Part shown: positions 40,093 to 48,391 of the stretch, piece after piece | How positions within the stretch are numbered: position 1 is the first letter of the stretch | Layout: each line of letters begins with the position of its first letter | Assembly (NCBI GenBank): GCA_017521125.1 | Contig: JAFXDV010000001.1 | Span: 1-64,000 of the forward strand | Direction of reading: 5' to 3' | Length of the DNA: 64,000 bases | Origin: Clostridia bacterium | GTDB lineage: Bacteria > Bacillota > Clostridia > Oscillospirales > Acutalibacteraceae | Made by a program: the position numbers and the translations under genes | Notes under the pieces: model-generated | Told to the model about the DNA's origin: nothing | What the model saw: the letters and a program-made list of their open reading frames with translations, nothing else | The model's database searches: none

Positions 40093-40404
40093 AAAATGAT
40101 GAGCCTTCGGAACGCACCCTTAAGGACAAATTGGTTTTGGAACAAAAATTAGCCCTGTCTCTTTGCCTCAAACCTTGAAATACACAGAGTATTTCTTCGG
40201 TTTGTCGGCTTCGAGAACAGAACAAATTCTTATGTTACAAAACTGCGCAAAGCACCTAAAAAAGATAAATTTTTAGTGGGATAAAAGACGAAAAGACACG
40301 GTAATGCTGACGCATACCGTGTCTTTTTAACACATTAGACCGCAAAAATTTGCTTTTTTAGACAGTTTCTCCTTAAGGGTACGTTCCGTTGGCTCATCAT
40401 TTTT
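40092..40404. repeat. MITE-like element with 35-bp inverted repeats
   Basis: Arm 40092-40126 (AAAAATGATGAGCCTTCGGA...) is repeated inverted at 40370-40404 with 32 of 35 matches. Between lie about 240 bases without a gene, including a terminator-like hairpin at 40291-40328. Both arms, read inward, encode nearly the same peptide (NDEP, S or T, ERTLK, D or E, KL). The right arm overlaps the stop of the AraC gene. Confidence 0.6.
40291..40328. terminator. Bidirectional terminator within the inverted-repeat element
   Basis: AAAAGACACGGTA (40291-40303) pairs with TACCGTGTCTTTTT (40315-40328); T-runs occur on both strands. It serves galM and probably the AraC gene. Confidence 0.82.
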
Positions 40405-41254
40405 GTTTTTTACTAAACTGTTTTCTATACGCTTTTGGTGTGCAATTATAAAAGTTCTTAAAGGTCTTATTAAAATACTGTATGGTAGAAAAGCCAGAAT
40501 CAAAGGAAATTTCTCCAATAGTTTTATCTGTATTGAGGAGCTGATTTGAAGCATTACTCAGCCTTAAGAAGTTTATATAACTTACAACAGTAGAACCTGT
40601 TGCCGCCTTAAATTGTCGGCACAAGCGATATTTGTCAGTGCCTGTGGCTTTAGATATTTCCTCTAAAGAAATTTCTCTCGTGTAGTTGTCTTCAATGAAC
40701 TCTAAAACCGTCTTTAAGCCTTTTAGCTTTTCGGTATCGTAGTAAGATTCCGGATCGGTAAGGAGTTTATTCCTATACATAAAGGCAATCAGCAACTGTA
40801 TATATGCCTTTATATAGGCTTCAAAATTCGCTTTTTGATTAACCGACTCGTCAAGAAATTTTTCAAATATTTCGGAAAGCTCCTTTTCATCCTTAGATAA
40901 AAAGTAGTCCCTGTCGTGAAGGCTCGTTATAAATTTGTTAATAAAATACTCGGTGTAATTTATATGCTGTCTGAAATACCCCTCGATATCTATTTGTATA
41001 TAGTATATATCGGCAGGTTTTACGTAGCAGAGGCGGTGCATTACGTTACTATTGATAAACATAATTTCCCCTGATTTTAAAACAAACTCCTTCTCTCCTA
41101 CTATACATTTTATTTCTCCGCTATTTATTTTTACAAGCTCTACAGCATTGTGAAAATGTATGCCTCTGAGAAACTGACTATCCTTTTTAATGGTCATTTG
41201 TTTAAAGTTGAAAAAAAGACGGGGTATTTTAAAACTTATTTTTTCCTTTTCCAT
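40397..41254 (-). CDS. AraC-family regulator with cupin domain
   Basis: The 285-residue protein begins after the GAGGG ribosome site at ATG 41254 (an ORF start at 41278 lacks one). An N-terminal cupin-like ligand domain contains FLRGIHFHNAVELVKINSGE and a strand ending MFINSNVMHRL. Two helix-turn-helix motifs end the protein: ISLEEISKATGTDKYRLCRQFKAATG and the GEISFDSGFSTIQYFNKTFKNF block. It is divergent from the two ceramidase-like genes, which it likely controls. The last codons lie in the inverted repeat, which may have replaced the original C-terminus (SKKQK). Confidence 0.9.
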   Translation of the reverse strand: MEKEKISFKIPRLFFNFKQMTIKKDSQFLRGIHFHNAVELVKINSGEIKCIVGEKEFVLKSGEIMFINSNVMHRLCYVKPADIYYIQIDIEGYFRQHINYTEYFINKFITSLHDRDYFLSKDEKELSEIFEKFLDESVNQKANFEAYIKAYIQLLIAFMYRNKLLTDPESYYDTEKLKGLKTVLEFIEDNYTREISLEEISKATGTDKYRLCRQFKAATGSTVVSYINFLRLSNASNQLLNTDKTIGEISFDSGFSTIQYFNKTFKNFYNCTPKAYRKQFSKKQK

Positions 41255-41323
41255 CGTTCCCTCGCAAGATAGTTTCAAAATTTAGCAATATTAGTGTAGA
41301 AAAACACAAAATTGTTTTATATA

Positions 41324-41352
41324 ATTGTATTATGACAAGGTTTATTTGTCAA
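41324..41352 (-). promoter_or_regulatory. Promoter of the cupin-AraC gene
   Basis: Minus strand TTGACA (41347-41352), 17-base spacer, TACAAT (41324-41329). No clear promoter was seen for the divergent ceramidase-like genes, which fits dependence on an activator. Confidence 0.7.
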
Positions 41353-41381
41353 GTTTATTAAATTTTTGTGAGGTAATTTTT

Positions 41382-42881
41382 ATGAAGTATGGTTGGGCAG
41401 AAGAAAAATTCGTATTTCCAAAACCTGTAGCTCTTATGGGACAGTTTGCAACTCGTATCTCTGAGTACGAGGAAAAGCCACTTACTGTTACCGCTCTTGC
41501 GGTTGACTCAGGCGAGGACCAGATGGTTTTATGCGGTGTTGACATCATAGGCATTAACTATCCTTTAACAGATGAAATTCGCAGACGTTTAGCAGATGTT
41601 AAAGGCCTTGACCCTATGAAAGTAGTTGTCAGCGCAATTCACACTCATACAGGCCCCGGATACACAGGCCGTGGCGGAAGAAAAGCAAATATCGGCTTTG
41701 ACCCTGCTATTTATAATGAAAAAATCAATTCATTGGTGCCTGCTGAAAAACGTTACGTAGACAAGCCAAACGTATATGAAAACCCTGATATTATGAATGG
41801 CGACGAGCTTTTAGAGGAGATTGCATCCAAAATAGCAAAAGCTATTGCTACCGCCTGGGAAACTCGCAAGGAAGGCTCCTTCTCCAATGCTTTCGGCCGT
41901 GCAGTTGTTGGTATGTGCCGCCGTGTTTCTTATAACGATGGTTCTGCTCAAATGTGGGGCGATACTAATACTGCTATGTTCACCGAGCTTGAGGGCGGAA
42001 ACGATTCGGGTATTGAGCTTATGTACGTATTTGATGAAAACAAAAAGCTTACCGGTATTGTTGCAAACCTTGCTTGTCCTGCACAGTGCGTACAACACAG
42101 ACATTTCATTTCTCCTGACTTCTGGGGCGAGGCTAAGATGCTTTTAAGAAAGCATTTCGGCGAGGACCTTTTCCTCTTACCACTATGTTCTGCAGCAGGT
42201 GACCAGTGTCCTGTTGACCTTGTTCGTTGGGTTGAACCTGAAAGTGACGTTAACGATCCTAACTTAAAGAGAAATAATCCTCCCAAACGTAAGGCAGACC
42301 CATCAATGTTTGACCTTGCAGGTATGAGAAAAACTGGAAAGCGTATCGCTAACGAGATTATTGAAGTATATAACGAGGGCTTGGATGAGCCTCAGACCGA
42401 CGTTCCTCTAATTCACCACGTTCACAATATGCAGCTCCCCTTACGCCGTGTTACTATGGCTGAAGAAAAGGAAGCTTGTAAAGAAGCTCGTGAGTATCTT
42501 ATGCGCAAAGAAGAAAAGACCGACTTTAACGATACCGCAAATCTTCAAAAGGCTTTTGGTATCATCAGACGTGCTCTTCTTCAGGAAATTCGCGATGTTG
42601 TTGATACCGAAGTACATATCATCCGTCTTGGCTCTATTGCTTTCGCTTCTAACCCATTTGAGCTCTTCCTTGATTACGGAAATCAGATTAAGGCAAGAAG
42701 CAAGGCAGAACAAAGCTTTATTATTCAGCTTGCTTGTGCGGCTGATGGTTATCTCCCTACCGAAAAGGCAGAAAAGGCCGGTCACTACAGCGCATTTGTT
42801 GCCAGTGGTACAATTGGACATATTGGCGGCGAACAGTTAGTTAGAGAAACCGTTCAAGACATTAACGAAATGTTTAAATAA
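41382..42881 (+). CDS. Neutral ceramidase-like hydrolase, copy 1
   Basis: The 499-residue protein resembles the N-terminal domain of neutral/alkaline ceramidases and related bacterial proteins of unknown substrate. Family-like blocks are VVSAIHTHTGPGYTG (metal-binding His), the Asp-rich GEDQMVLCGVDIIGI, LACPAQCVQHRHFISPDF and LPLCSAAGDQCPVDLV. There is no signal peptide, so an intracellular amide or ester hydrolase is more likely than a secreted ceramidase. ATG at 41382 follows GAGGTAA; the ORF extends upstream without ribosome site. It is followed after 15 bases by a close paralogue. Regulated probably by the divergent AraC protein. Confidence 0.75.
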   Translation: MKYGWAEEKFVFPKPVALMGQFATRISEYEEKPLTVTALAVDSGEDQMVLCGVDIIGINYPLTDEIRRRLADVKGLDPMKVVVSAIHTHTGPGYTGRGGRKANIGFDPAIYNEKINSLVPAEKRYVDKPNVYENPDIMNGDELLEEIASKIAKAIATAWETRKEGSFSNAFGRAVVGMCRRVSYNDGSAQMWGDTNTAMFTELEGGNDSGIELMYVFDENKKLTGIVANLACPAQCVQHRHFISPDFWGEAKMLLRKHFGEDLFLLPLCSAAGDQCPVDLVRWVEPESDVNDPNLKRNNPPKRKADPSMFDLAGMRKTGKRIANEIIEVYNEGLDEPQTDVPLIHHVHNMQLPLRRVTMAEEKEACKEAREYLMRKEEKTDFNDTANLQKAFGIIRRALLQEIRDVVDTEVHIIRLGSIAFASNPFELFLDYGNQIKARSKAEQSFIIQLACAADGYLPTEKAEKAGHYSAFVASGTIGHIGGEQLVRETVQDINEMFK

Positions 42882-42896
42882 AGTGAGGCAAATTTT

Positions 42897-44396
42897 ATGA
42901 AATATGGTTGGGCAGAAGAAAAATTTGTATTCCCAAAGCCTGTATCTCTTGACGGACAGTTTGCAGAACGCATTTCTCAGTATGAGGAAAAGCCATTGAC
43001 TGCTACCGCTCTTGCAATTGACTCAGGAGAAGACCAGATGGTTTTATGTAGTGTTGATCTGGTTGGTATCTCATATACTTTAACAGATGAAGTCCGCCAA
43101 CGCTTAGCCCAGTGCACCAAGGACCTAGACCCTATGAAAGTGATTATCAGCGCTATCCACACCCACACAGGACCAGGCTATGCCGGCAAAGGTCAAAACA
43201 AGTCATCAGAAGGCCACACCTCTTCTTTCCGTGAAAACATTAAGAGTATGCTTCCTGCGGGTAAAAAATACGTTGAAAGCACCAACGTATCTGAAAACAA
43301 GGATATCATGAGTGGCGAAGAGCTTTTAGAGGAGATTGCCTCCAAAATAACAAAGGCTATTGCTACCGCTTGGGAGACACGCAAAGAAGGCTCATTCTCC
43401 AATGCTTTCGGACGTGCTGTTGTTGGTCTCTGCCGCCGTGTTTCTTATAACGATGGTTCTGCTCAGATGTGGGGCGACACCAATACTGCTATGTTCACCG
43501 AGCTTGAGGGCGGAAACGATTCGGGTATTGAGCTTATGTACGTATTTGATGAAAACAAAAAGCTTACCGGTATTGTTGCAAACCTTGCTTGTCCTGCACA
43601 GTGCGTACAGCATAGACTCTTTATCTCTCCTGACTTCTGGGGCGAGGCTAAAATGCTTTTAAGAAAGCATTTCGGCGAGGAAATTTTCCTCTTGCCACTT
43701 TGCTCTGCCGCAGGCGATCAGTGTCCTGTTGACCTTGTTCGTTGGGTTGAACCTGAAAGTGACGTTAACGATCCTAACTTAAAGAGAAATAATCCTCCCA
43801 AACGTAAGGCAGACCCATCAATGTTCGACCTTGCAGGTATGAGAAAAACTGGAAAGCGTATTGCTAATGAGATTATTGAAGTTTTCAACGAGGGCTTAGA
43901 CGAGCCTCAGATCGACGTGCCTTTAGTACATCACGTTCATAACATGCAGCTCCCACTACGCCGTGTTACTATGGCTGAAGTTAAAGAAGCACAAAAAGAA
44001 ATACGTGACTATCTTGCAAACAAAGAGGGTGACGTAGATTACAACGATTCAGGCAATCTTCACGGACCTATTGGCATTATCAAACGTGCCAAGCTTCAGG
44101 AAACTCGTGACATTGTGGACACCGAGGTTCATGTTATTCGTCTTGGCTCCATTGCTTTTGCTTCTAACCCCTTTGAGCTTTTCCTTGATTACGGAAATCA
44201 GATTAAAGCAAGAAGCCTTGCAGAACAGAGCTTTATTATTCAACTTGCTTGTGCGTCTGAGGGCTATCTGCCCACTGAAAAGGCAGAAAAAGGCGGTCAC
44301 TACAGCGCCTTTGTTGCCAGTGGTACAGTAGGACACATTGGCGGTGAACAGCTGGTTAGACAAACCGTACAAGACATTAACTCAATGTTTAAATAA
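42897..44396 (+). CDS. Neutral ceramidase-like hydrolase, copy 2
   Basis: The 499-residue tandem paralogue of the preceding protein has identical length and the same motifs (IISAIHTHTGPGYAG, LACPAQCVQHRLFISPDF, LPLCSAAGDQCPVDLV). The main divergent stretch is residues about 100-150 (QNKSSEGHTSSFRENIKS versus the other copy), near the presumed substrate region. Conserved His, Asp and Cys residues are kept in both, so both are probably active. GTGAGGCAA precedes its ATG. It ends in a strong terminator. Substrates of the two copies may differ. Confidence 0.75.
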   Translation: MKYGWAEEKFVFPKPVSLDGQFAERISQYEEKPLTATALAIDSGEDQMVLCSVDLVGISYTLTDEVRQRLAQCTKDLDPMKVIISAIHTHTGPGYAGKGQNKSSEGHTSSFRENIKSMLPAGKKYVESTNVSENKDIMSGEELLEEIASKITKAIATAWETRKEGSFSNAFGRAVVGLCRRVSYNDGSAQMWGDTNTAMFTELEGGNDSGIELMYVFDENKKLTGIVANLACPAQCVQHRLFISPDFWGEAKMLLRKHFGEEIFLLPLCSAAGDQCPVDLVRWVEPESDVNDPNLKRNNPPKRKADPSMFDLAGMRKTGKRIANEIIEVFNEGLDEPQIDVPLVHHVHNMQLPLRRVTMAEVKEAQKEIRDYLANKEGDVDYNDSGNLHGPIGIIKRAKLQETRDIVDTEVHVIRLGSIAFASNPFELFLDYGNQIKARSLAEQSFIIQLACASEGYLPTEKAEKGGHYSAFVASGTVGHIGGEQLVRQTVQDINSMFK

Positions 44397-44400
44397 AATA

Positions 44401-44434
44401 AAAAATCGAGTATCTTTCGATACTCGATTTTTTT
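44401..44434. terminator. Bidirectional terminator, ceramidase-like copy 2 and rubrerythrin
   Basis: AAATCGAGTATC (44403-44414) pairs with GATACTCGATTT (44419-44430), followed by T's on the plus strand and flanked by A's on the left. Confidence 0.87.
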
Positions 44435-44437
44435 GTT

Positions 44438-44971
44438 TTAATAGTTTTCTGCGTGAACCTCGAAATAACTCTTTGGATGAGCGCACACCGGGCAAACTTC
44501 AGGAGCTTTCTTACCAACAACAAGGTGTCCGCAGTTGCGGCACTCCCACATTGTTTCTCCTGCTTTTTCAAATACCTTTTGCATCTCAACATTGTTAAGA
44601 AGTCTTAGATATCTTTCCTCGTGGCTCTTTTCAATAGCGGCTACCATGCGGAATTTTTCTGCAAGTTCGGTAAAGCCCTCTTCATCTGCTTCCTTTGCAA
44701 AGGTAGCGTACATATCGGTCCACTCGTAGTTCTCTCCTGCTGCTGCAGCCTTTAGATTTTCTGCGGTGTTGGAAAGCTCTCCAAGCTCCTTAAACCACAT
44801 TTTTGCGTGTTCCTTTTCATTATCTGCGGTTTTTTGGAATAATGCAGAAATCTGCTCATATCCTTCCTTTTTAGCAACTGATGCAAAATATGTGTACTTA
44901 TTTCTTGCCTGAGATTCTCCTGCAAACGCAGCACGGAGATTTGCCTCTGTTTTTGTTCCCTTTAAATTCAT
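44438..44971 (-). CDS. rbr: Rubrerythrin
   Basis: The 177-residue non-heme iron protein reduces hydrogen peroxide and protects anaerobes. The N-terminal ferritin-like di-iron domain has the two EXXH-type helices, [20 protein letters not shown] with [16 protein letters not shown], and [19 protein letters not shown]. The C-terminal rubredoxin-like domain carries two CXXC knuckles (WECRNCGHL and [13 protein letters not shown]). AAGGAGGCA precedes the ATG. A perfect 15-bp palindrome lies just upstream at 44994-45008, in an operator position. Confidence 0.97.
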   Translation of the reverse strand: MNLKGTKTEANLRAAFAGESQARNKYTYFASVAKKEGYEQISALFQKTADNEKEHAKMWFKELGELSNTAENLKAAAAGENYEWTDMYATFAKEADEEGFTELAEKFRMVAAIEKSHEERYLRLLNNVEMQKVFEKAGETMWECRNCGHLVVGKKAPEVCPVCAHPKSYFEVHAENY

Positions 44972-44993
44972 AATATTGCCTCCTTATTAAAAT

Positions 44994-45008
44994 CAGTAAT
45001 GATTACTG
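44994..45008. promoter_or_regulatory. Palindromic operator of rubrerythrin, Fur/PerR-like
   Basis: CAGTAATGATTACTG is a perfect 7-1-7 palindrome containing the TAATnATTA core of PerR/Fur-family boxes. It lies just downstream of the -10 element. Binding by PerR is inferred. Confidence 0.6.
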
Positions 45009-45013
45009 TTTTT

Positions 45014-45042
45014 AAAATAACATACTTTTTACTCTTTGTCAA
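45014..45042 (-). promoter_or_regulatory. Promoter of rubrerythrin
   Basis: Minus strand TTGACA (45037-45042), 17-base spacer, TATTTT (45014-45019); the -35 lies within the last codons of malQ. Confidence 0.6.
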
Positions 45043-46546
45043 GATTTTTTTGGAAAAATTTAGAAGCTCTGCCATAAAGCAAAGTATTTTCTCTTACTAT
45101 GCCCGCAAGCCACGAGTTTATACATCCCTTTTCGATACGCCACTTCCAATTTTCTCCCACGGTTGATGGGGTGTTTATTCGAGCCTCGCTACCAAGCCCT
45201 AAAAGATCGGGCATCATTATTATTGCAGTATCGGCAACCGACATAAGCGCCGTTTTTATCATTGTCCAATTAAAGCCTTCGCTACTATTGGTCTGCATAT
45301 AGCGTGTAGCAAAAGCAACCTCGTTTTTATCTGCGGTATTCACCCAACCGTTTATGGTATCGTTATCGTGGGTGCCTGTATACACAACGCAATTTTTATC
45401 ATAGTTATGAGGCAAATACTGATTATCCGAATTGCCGTCAAAGGCAAACTGAAGCACCTTCATACCCGGAAAGCCTGAGTTTTTAAGGAGTGTGTCAACC
45501 TCTTTTGTTAAAAAGCCTAAATTTTCAGCAATAATAGGCAGTTTCTTTCCATCAAAGTCTTGTTTTATAGCCTCGAAAAGTTCCATATCAGGTCCCTTTA
45601 GCCATTTACCATCCTTTGCGGTTTCTTCTCCATATTTTATTGTATAGAAAGACTCAAACCCTCTAAAATGGTCAATTCTCACTACGTCATAGACACTAAG
45701 CGCAAATTTTATGCGATGTCTCCACCAACTAAAAGGAATCTTTTCTTTTTTCATATATTCCCAATCGTAAACGGGGTTTCCCCAGAGCTGACCCTCATCG
45801 GAAAAGGCATCAGGCGGGCATCCTGCAACAAGGGTTGGAGTTAAGGTTTCATCAAGTAAAAACTGATGAGGTTTGCTCCATACGTCTGCACTGTCCAAGG
45901 CAACGTAGATAGGCATATCTCCTATTATTTCTACACCGTTTTCATTGGCATAACTTTTAAGTTTTTCCCACTGAGAAAAGAACTCGAACTGTAAAAATTT
46001 ATAAAATTCTATCTCTTGGCTTAACTCTTTTTTCTTTTTTTCTATAGTCTCTTTATCTCTAAATTTCAAGGAGTGTTCCCATTTGTACCAAGCCTCTCCG
46101 TTTTTAGAATCTTTAATTGCCATAAAAAGAGCGTAGTCATCTAACCACTCGGCTTCTTTTTCGCAAAAGCTTTTATATTCATTATTTGCTTTGTCAAAAT
46201 TATTGAATGCAATCTTCAAAACCTTATAACGATTGTTATAAAGCTTTTCGTAATCTATTTTATAAAGGTTTTCGCCGAAATCTACATTCTCAAAATCCTG
46301 CTTTTTAATAAGTCCTTTATCACAAAGCATATCAAGGTCAATAAAATACGGGTTTCCGGCATATGAAGAAAAGGACTGATACGGCGAGTCTCCAAAGCTT
46401 GTGGGAGAAAGTGGTAAAATCTGCCAATAGCTTTGCTTTGCCTCTTTCAAAAAGTCTACAAATTCATAGGCCTCTTTCCCAAAAGTGCCGATACCATAGG
46501 GTGAAGGCAAGGAAAAAATAGGCATTAAAATTCCGCTTGTTCTCAA
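45029..46546 (-). CDS. malQ: 4-alpha-glucanotransferase
   Basis: The 505-residue GH77 enzyme disproportionates maltodextrins and starch chains. Start is TTG at 46546: AGGAGAG lies six bases upstream, giving the family start (M)RTSGILMPIFSLPSPYGIGT. The in-frame ATG at 46573 is rejected because it lies in the promoter region. Active site: VVRIDHFRGFESFY (nucleophile Asp), PIIAENLG (acid/base Glu), YTGTHDNDTINGW (Asp), plus SPTSFGDSPYQSFSSYAGNP near the N-terminus. Single-gene unit; downstream rubrerythrin has its own promoter. Confidence 0.94.
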   Translation of the reverse strand: MRTSGILMPIFSLPSPYGIGTFGKEAYEFVDFLKEAKQSYWQILPLSPTSFGDSPYQSFSSYAGNPYFIDLDMLCDKGLIKKQDFENVDFGENLYKIDYEKLYNNRYKVLKIAFNNFDKANNEYKSFCEKEAEWLDDYALFMAIKDSKNGEAWYKWEHSLKFRDKETIEKKKKELSQEIEFYKFLQFEFFSQWEKLKSYANENGVEIIGDMPIYVALDSADVWSKPHQFLLDETLTPTLVAGCPPDAFSDEGQLWGNPVYDWEYMKKEKIPFSWWRHRIKFALSVYDVVRIDHFRGFESFYTIKYGEETAKDGKWLKGPDMELFEAIKQDFDGKKLPIIAENLGFLTKEVDTLLKNSGFPGMKVLQFAFDGNSDNQYLPHNYDKNCVVYTGTHDNDTINGWVNTADKNEVAFATRYMQTNSSEGFNWTMIKTALMSVADTAIIMMPDLLGLGSEARINTPSTVGENWKWRIEKGCINSWLAGIVRENTLLYGRASKFFQKNLDKE

Positions 46547-46575
46547 ATGTTTCTCTCCTAAAAATTTATACATTT

Positions 46576-46604
46576 AGTATATCACTTTTTTCTCTGAAAT
46601 TCAA
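46576..46604 (-). promoter_or_regulatory. Promoter of malQ
   Basis: Minus strand TTGAAT (46599-46604), 17-base spacer, TATACT (46576-46581). The expected transcript start near 46570 lies downstream of the ATG at 46573 and so supports the TTG start. Confidence 0.7.
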
Positions 46605-46605
46605 T

Positions 46606-46634
46606 AAACCGCCAAGTTTTTTCTTGGCGGTTTA
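46606..46634 (-). terminator. Hairpin after the ABC permease gene
   Basis: AAACCGCCAAG (46606-46616) and CTTGGCGGTTT (46623-46633), six bases after the permease stop; the T-tract is short, so termination may be incomplete. Confidence 0.65.
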
Positions 46635-46639
46635 TTTGA

Positions 46640-48391
46640 TTATTTGGTTTGTTCTTCTATAACGATATTTAAGGTGCTTAAATAGTCAGTGGTTTTGGTA
46701 AAGCTTTTGGGAATTGTAAACTTTACATATTTGGTAGTTGTTTTACCGTGGAGAGTTATTCTTGCGCATCTATCGTAGAAAACTGTAGTATCTGCAGCTT
46801 TAAGTTCTTCAATATAAATCTCATTGAGTTTTAAAAGCTCTTCCTTTGTAACGGTTATATTGCCGTAACGTTGGTCGGTAGTATCCACATAGTCACCGCT
46901 TAAAAGGTTATCCTCTACCTCGTTACACTCGCTTGTTTGCGTATTTATATAATTTTCACTTTGCATTAGTTTAAGGAGTGGCTCGTTATAAATATCTCGG
47001 TAGAGATGATAGGTTCTCATCACCTTTCTGCCTGATTTCAGTACATAGGTAATTTCAAATCGGCGGAGAGCCATACCAAAATCTCCTGTATATTCATCAA
47101 ACTCTCCTCTGTCCCCTGTGCTATTTATAACGTTGACTGCAGACTGATGGAGCTTTAACACCTCTGTAAAGCTTTTATCTAAAATTAAGTCTTCGCTATA
47201 ATCGGCATCACGAACCTTAATATATTTAATTCGGTTTTCATCCGGCACAAAGTCTACAATACTGTTTCCGATAAAGAGGGTGGAAAGGCACATAACTGCC
47301 ATTACGCCTACTGCGATGCTGCCTTTTATGAGAGATGCTTTTATACATTTAAAGCCCCTTGTCATTATAGCGCCGGCGGCTACCGAGGCAATTAAAGCTC
47401 CTATACAGAAGAAGGTCCAATAGCCTATGGAATTGGGGTGTACACCCTCAAACAAAGCCGATACAACAAGTCCTCCACCTATACTTATAAGAATTGTAAT
47501 AAGAATTGGCATAAATTTAAAGGAGTAAGCCTCGCCTGCAGTTTCGCTTTTGCGTCTTCTAAATAAAGCAATGGCAATATAGCCGAACAAAACAGTTAAA
47601 AAGAGAAGGACGATTATAGAAAATACAGTTATTTTATCTGTAAAATAGACACTAGAGCCGCCGATTACATTGTAAGTTTCATCTCTTGTTACAAGAGGCA
47701 TATTGTATGCCGAATAAAGAAGTGGAGAGGTGTAAAAGACATATTTTTCCGACATCTCAACTCCTTCAGCAAGTGTTGAGAGCCAATTTCTTATAATAAG
47801 AGCAAGTACGGGAAAACCAATATTTACTGCGGCAAGGGATATAATCATATCGAAGATTGTGCCTGCCGACACTATAAAGATTAGCATAAATATACCGCAC
47901 ATTAAAAGCTGTAAAAGGGCGAGTAAATACGCCTTTATAACTGTAAAGACTGCGGCACCTGTAACGAAAGGCAGTGCTGCTATTATTACAAGTCCTAAAA
48001 AAGATGCGGTAAGGGGTATTGCCGCACCGATAAAGGAGACGGAAAATCTTGTGAGCAAAAGCTCGTTTCGTGTTAGGGGCAGACTATGGAAAACGTCACT
48101 TGATTTTTTACTGTAAAGAAAACTGAAATTTACAAAAAGGAGCAAAAGCATTACCGCAAGTGAAATAACAAAAATTAAGGTAGTGAAGCTATCTAACAGT
48201 CCCTGAATTTCATAGGTGTTGTCCTTGGCAATATTATTAGAGTTATCCGACATATTTTTAAGAATTGCTCCGGGGCATACAAGAAGTGAAATTACCAGAG
48301 ACAAAAGGACAAATCCGCTTTGCTTTCTAAGAGAGGTCTTAAAAAAGTTAAGTGCAGGGTTTAATTTATTTGAGTATGTTTTTAATGTCAT
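46640..48391 (-). CDS. ABC transporter permease (ABC-2 type)
   Basis: The 583-residue membrane protein has an N-terminal helix (VLLSLVISLLVCPGA), about seven more segments up to residue 360 including LIFVISLAVMLLLLFVNFSFLY, the SSDVFHSLPLTRNELLLTRF amphipathic segment typical of ABC-2 permeases linked with GntR/YtrA operons, and an extracellular-type C-terminal domain of about 200 residues (possibly DUF6449-like). It overlaps the ATPase gene by 26 bases. Substrate is unknown; related systems export peptides or respond to cell-wall antibiotics. A function in envelope stress is only inferred. Confidence 0.85.
   Translation of the reverse strand: MTLKTYSNKLNPALNFFKTSLRKQSGFVLLSLVISLLVCPGAILKNMSDNSNNIAKDNTYEIQGLLDSFTTLIFVISLAVMLLLLFVNFSFLYSKKSSDVFHSLPLTRNELLLTRFSVSFIGAAIPLTASFLGLVIIAALPFVTGAAVFTVIKAYLLALLQLLMCGIFMLIFIVSAGTIFDMIISLAAVNIGFPVLALIIRNWLSTLAEGVEMSEKYVFYTSPLLYSAYNMPLVTRDETYNVIGGSSVYFTDKITVFSIIVLLFLTVLFGYIAIALFRRRKSETAGEAYSFKFMPILITILISIGGGLVVSALFEGVHPNSIGYWTFFCIGALIASVAAGAIMTRGFKCIKASLIKGSIAVGVMAVMCLSTLFIGNSIVDFVPDENRIKYIKVRDADYSEDLILDKSFTEVLKLHQSAVNVINSTGDRGEFDEYTGDFGMALRRFEITYVLKSGRKVMRTYHLYRDIYNEPLLKLMQSENYINTQTSECNEVEDNLLSGDYVDTTDQRYGNITVTKEELLKLNEIYIEELKAADTTVFYDRCARITLHGKTTTKYVKFTIPKSFTKTTDYLSTLNIVIEEQTK

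Noticed and set aside
40140-40290. Possible small RNA or coding gene inside the inverted-repeat element
   Set aside because: The open stretches are short and stop quickly; no promoter or conserved structure except the terminator hairpin was found.
40327-40554. Minus-strand open frame of 75 residues across the end of the AraC gene
   Set aside because: It lies in another frame of the regulator and the inverted repeat, with no ribosome site, although its peptide repeats that of the other arm.
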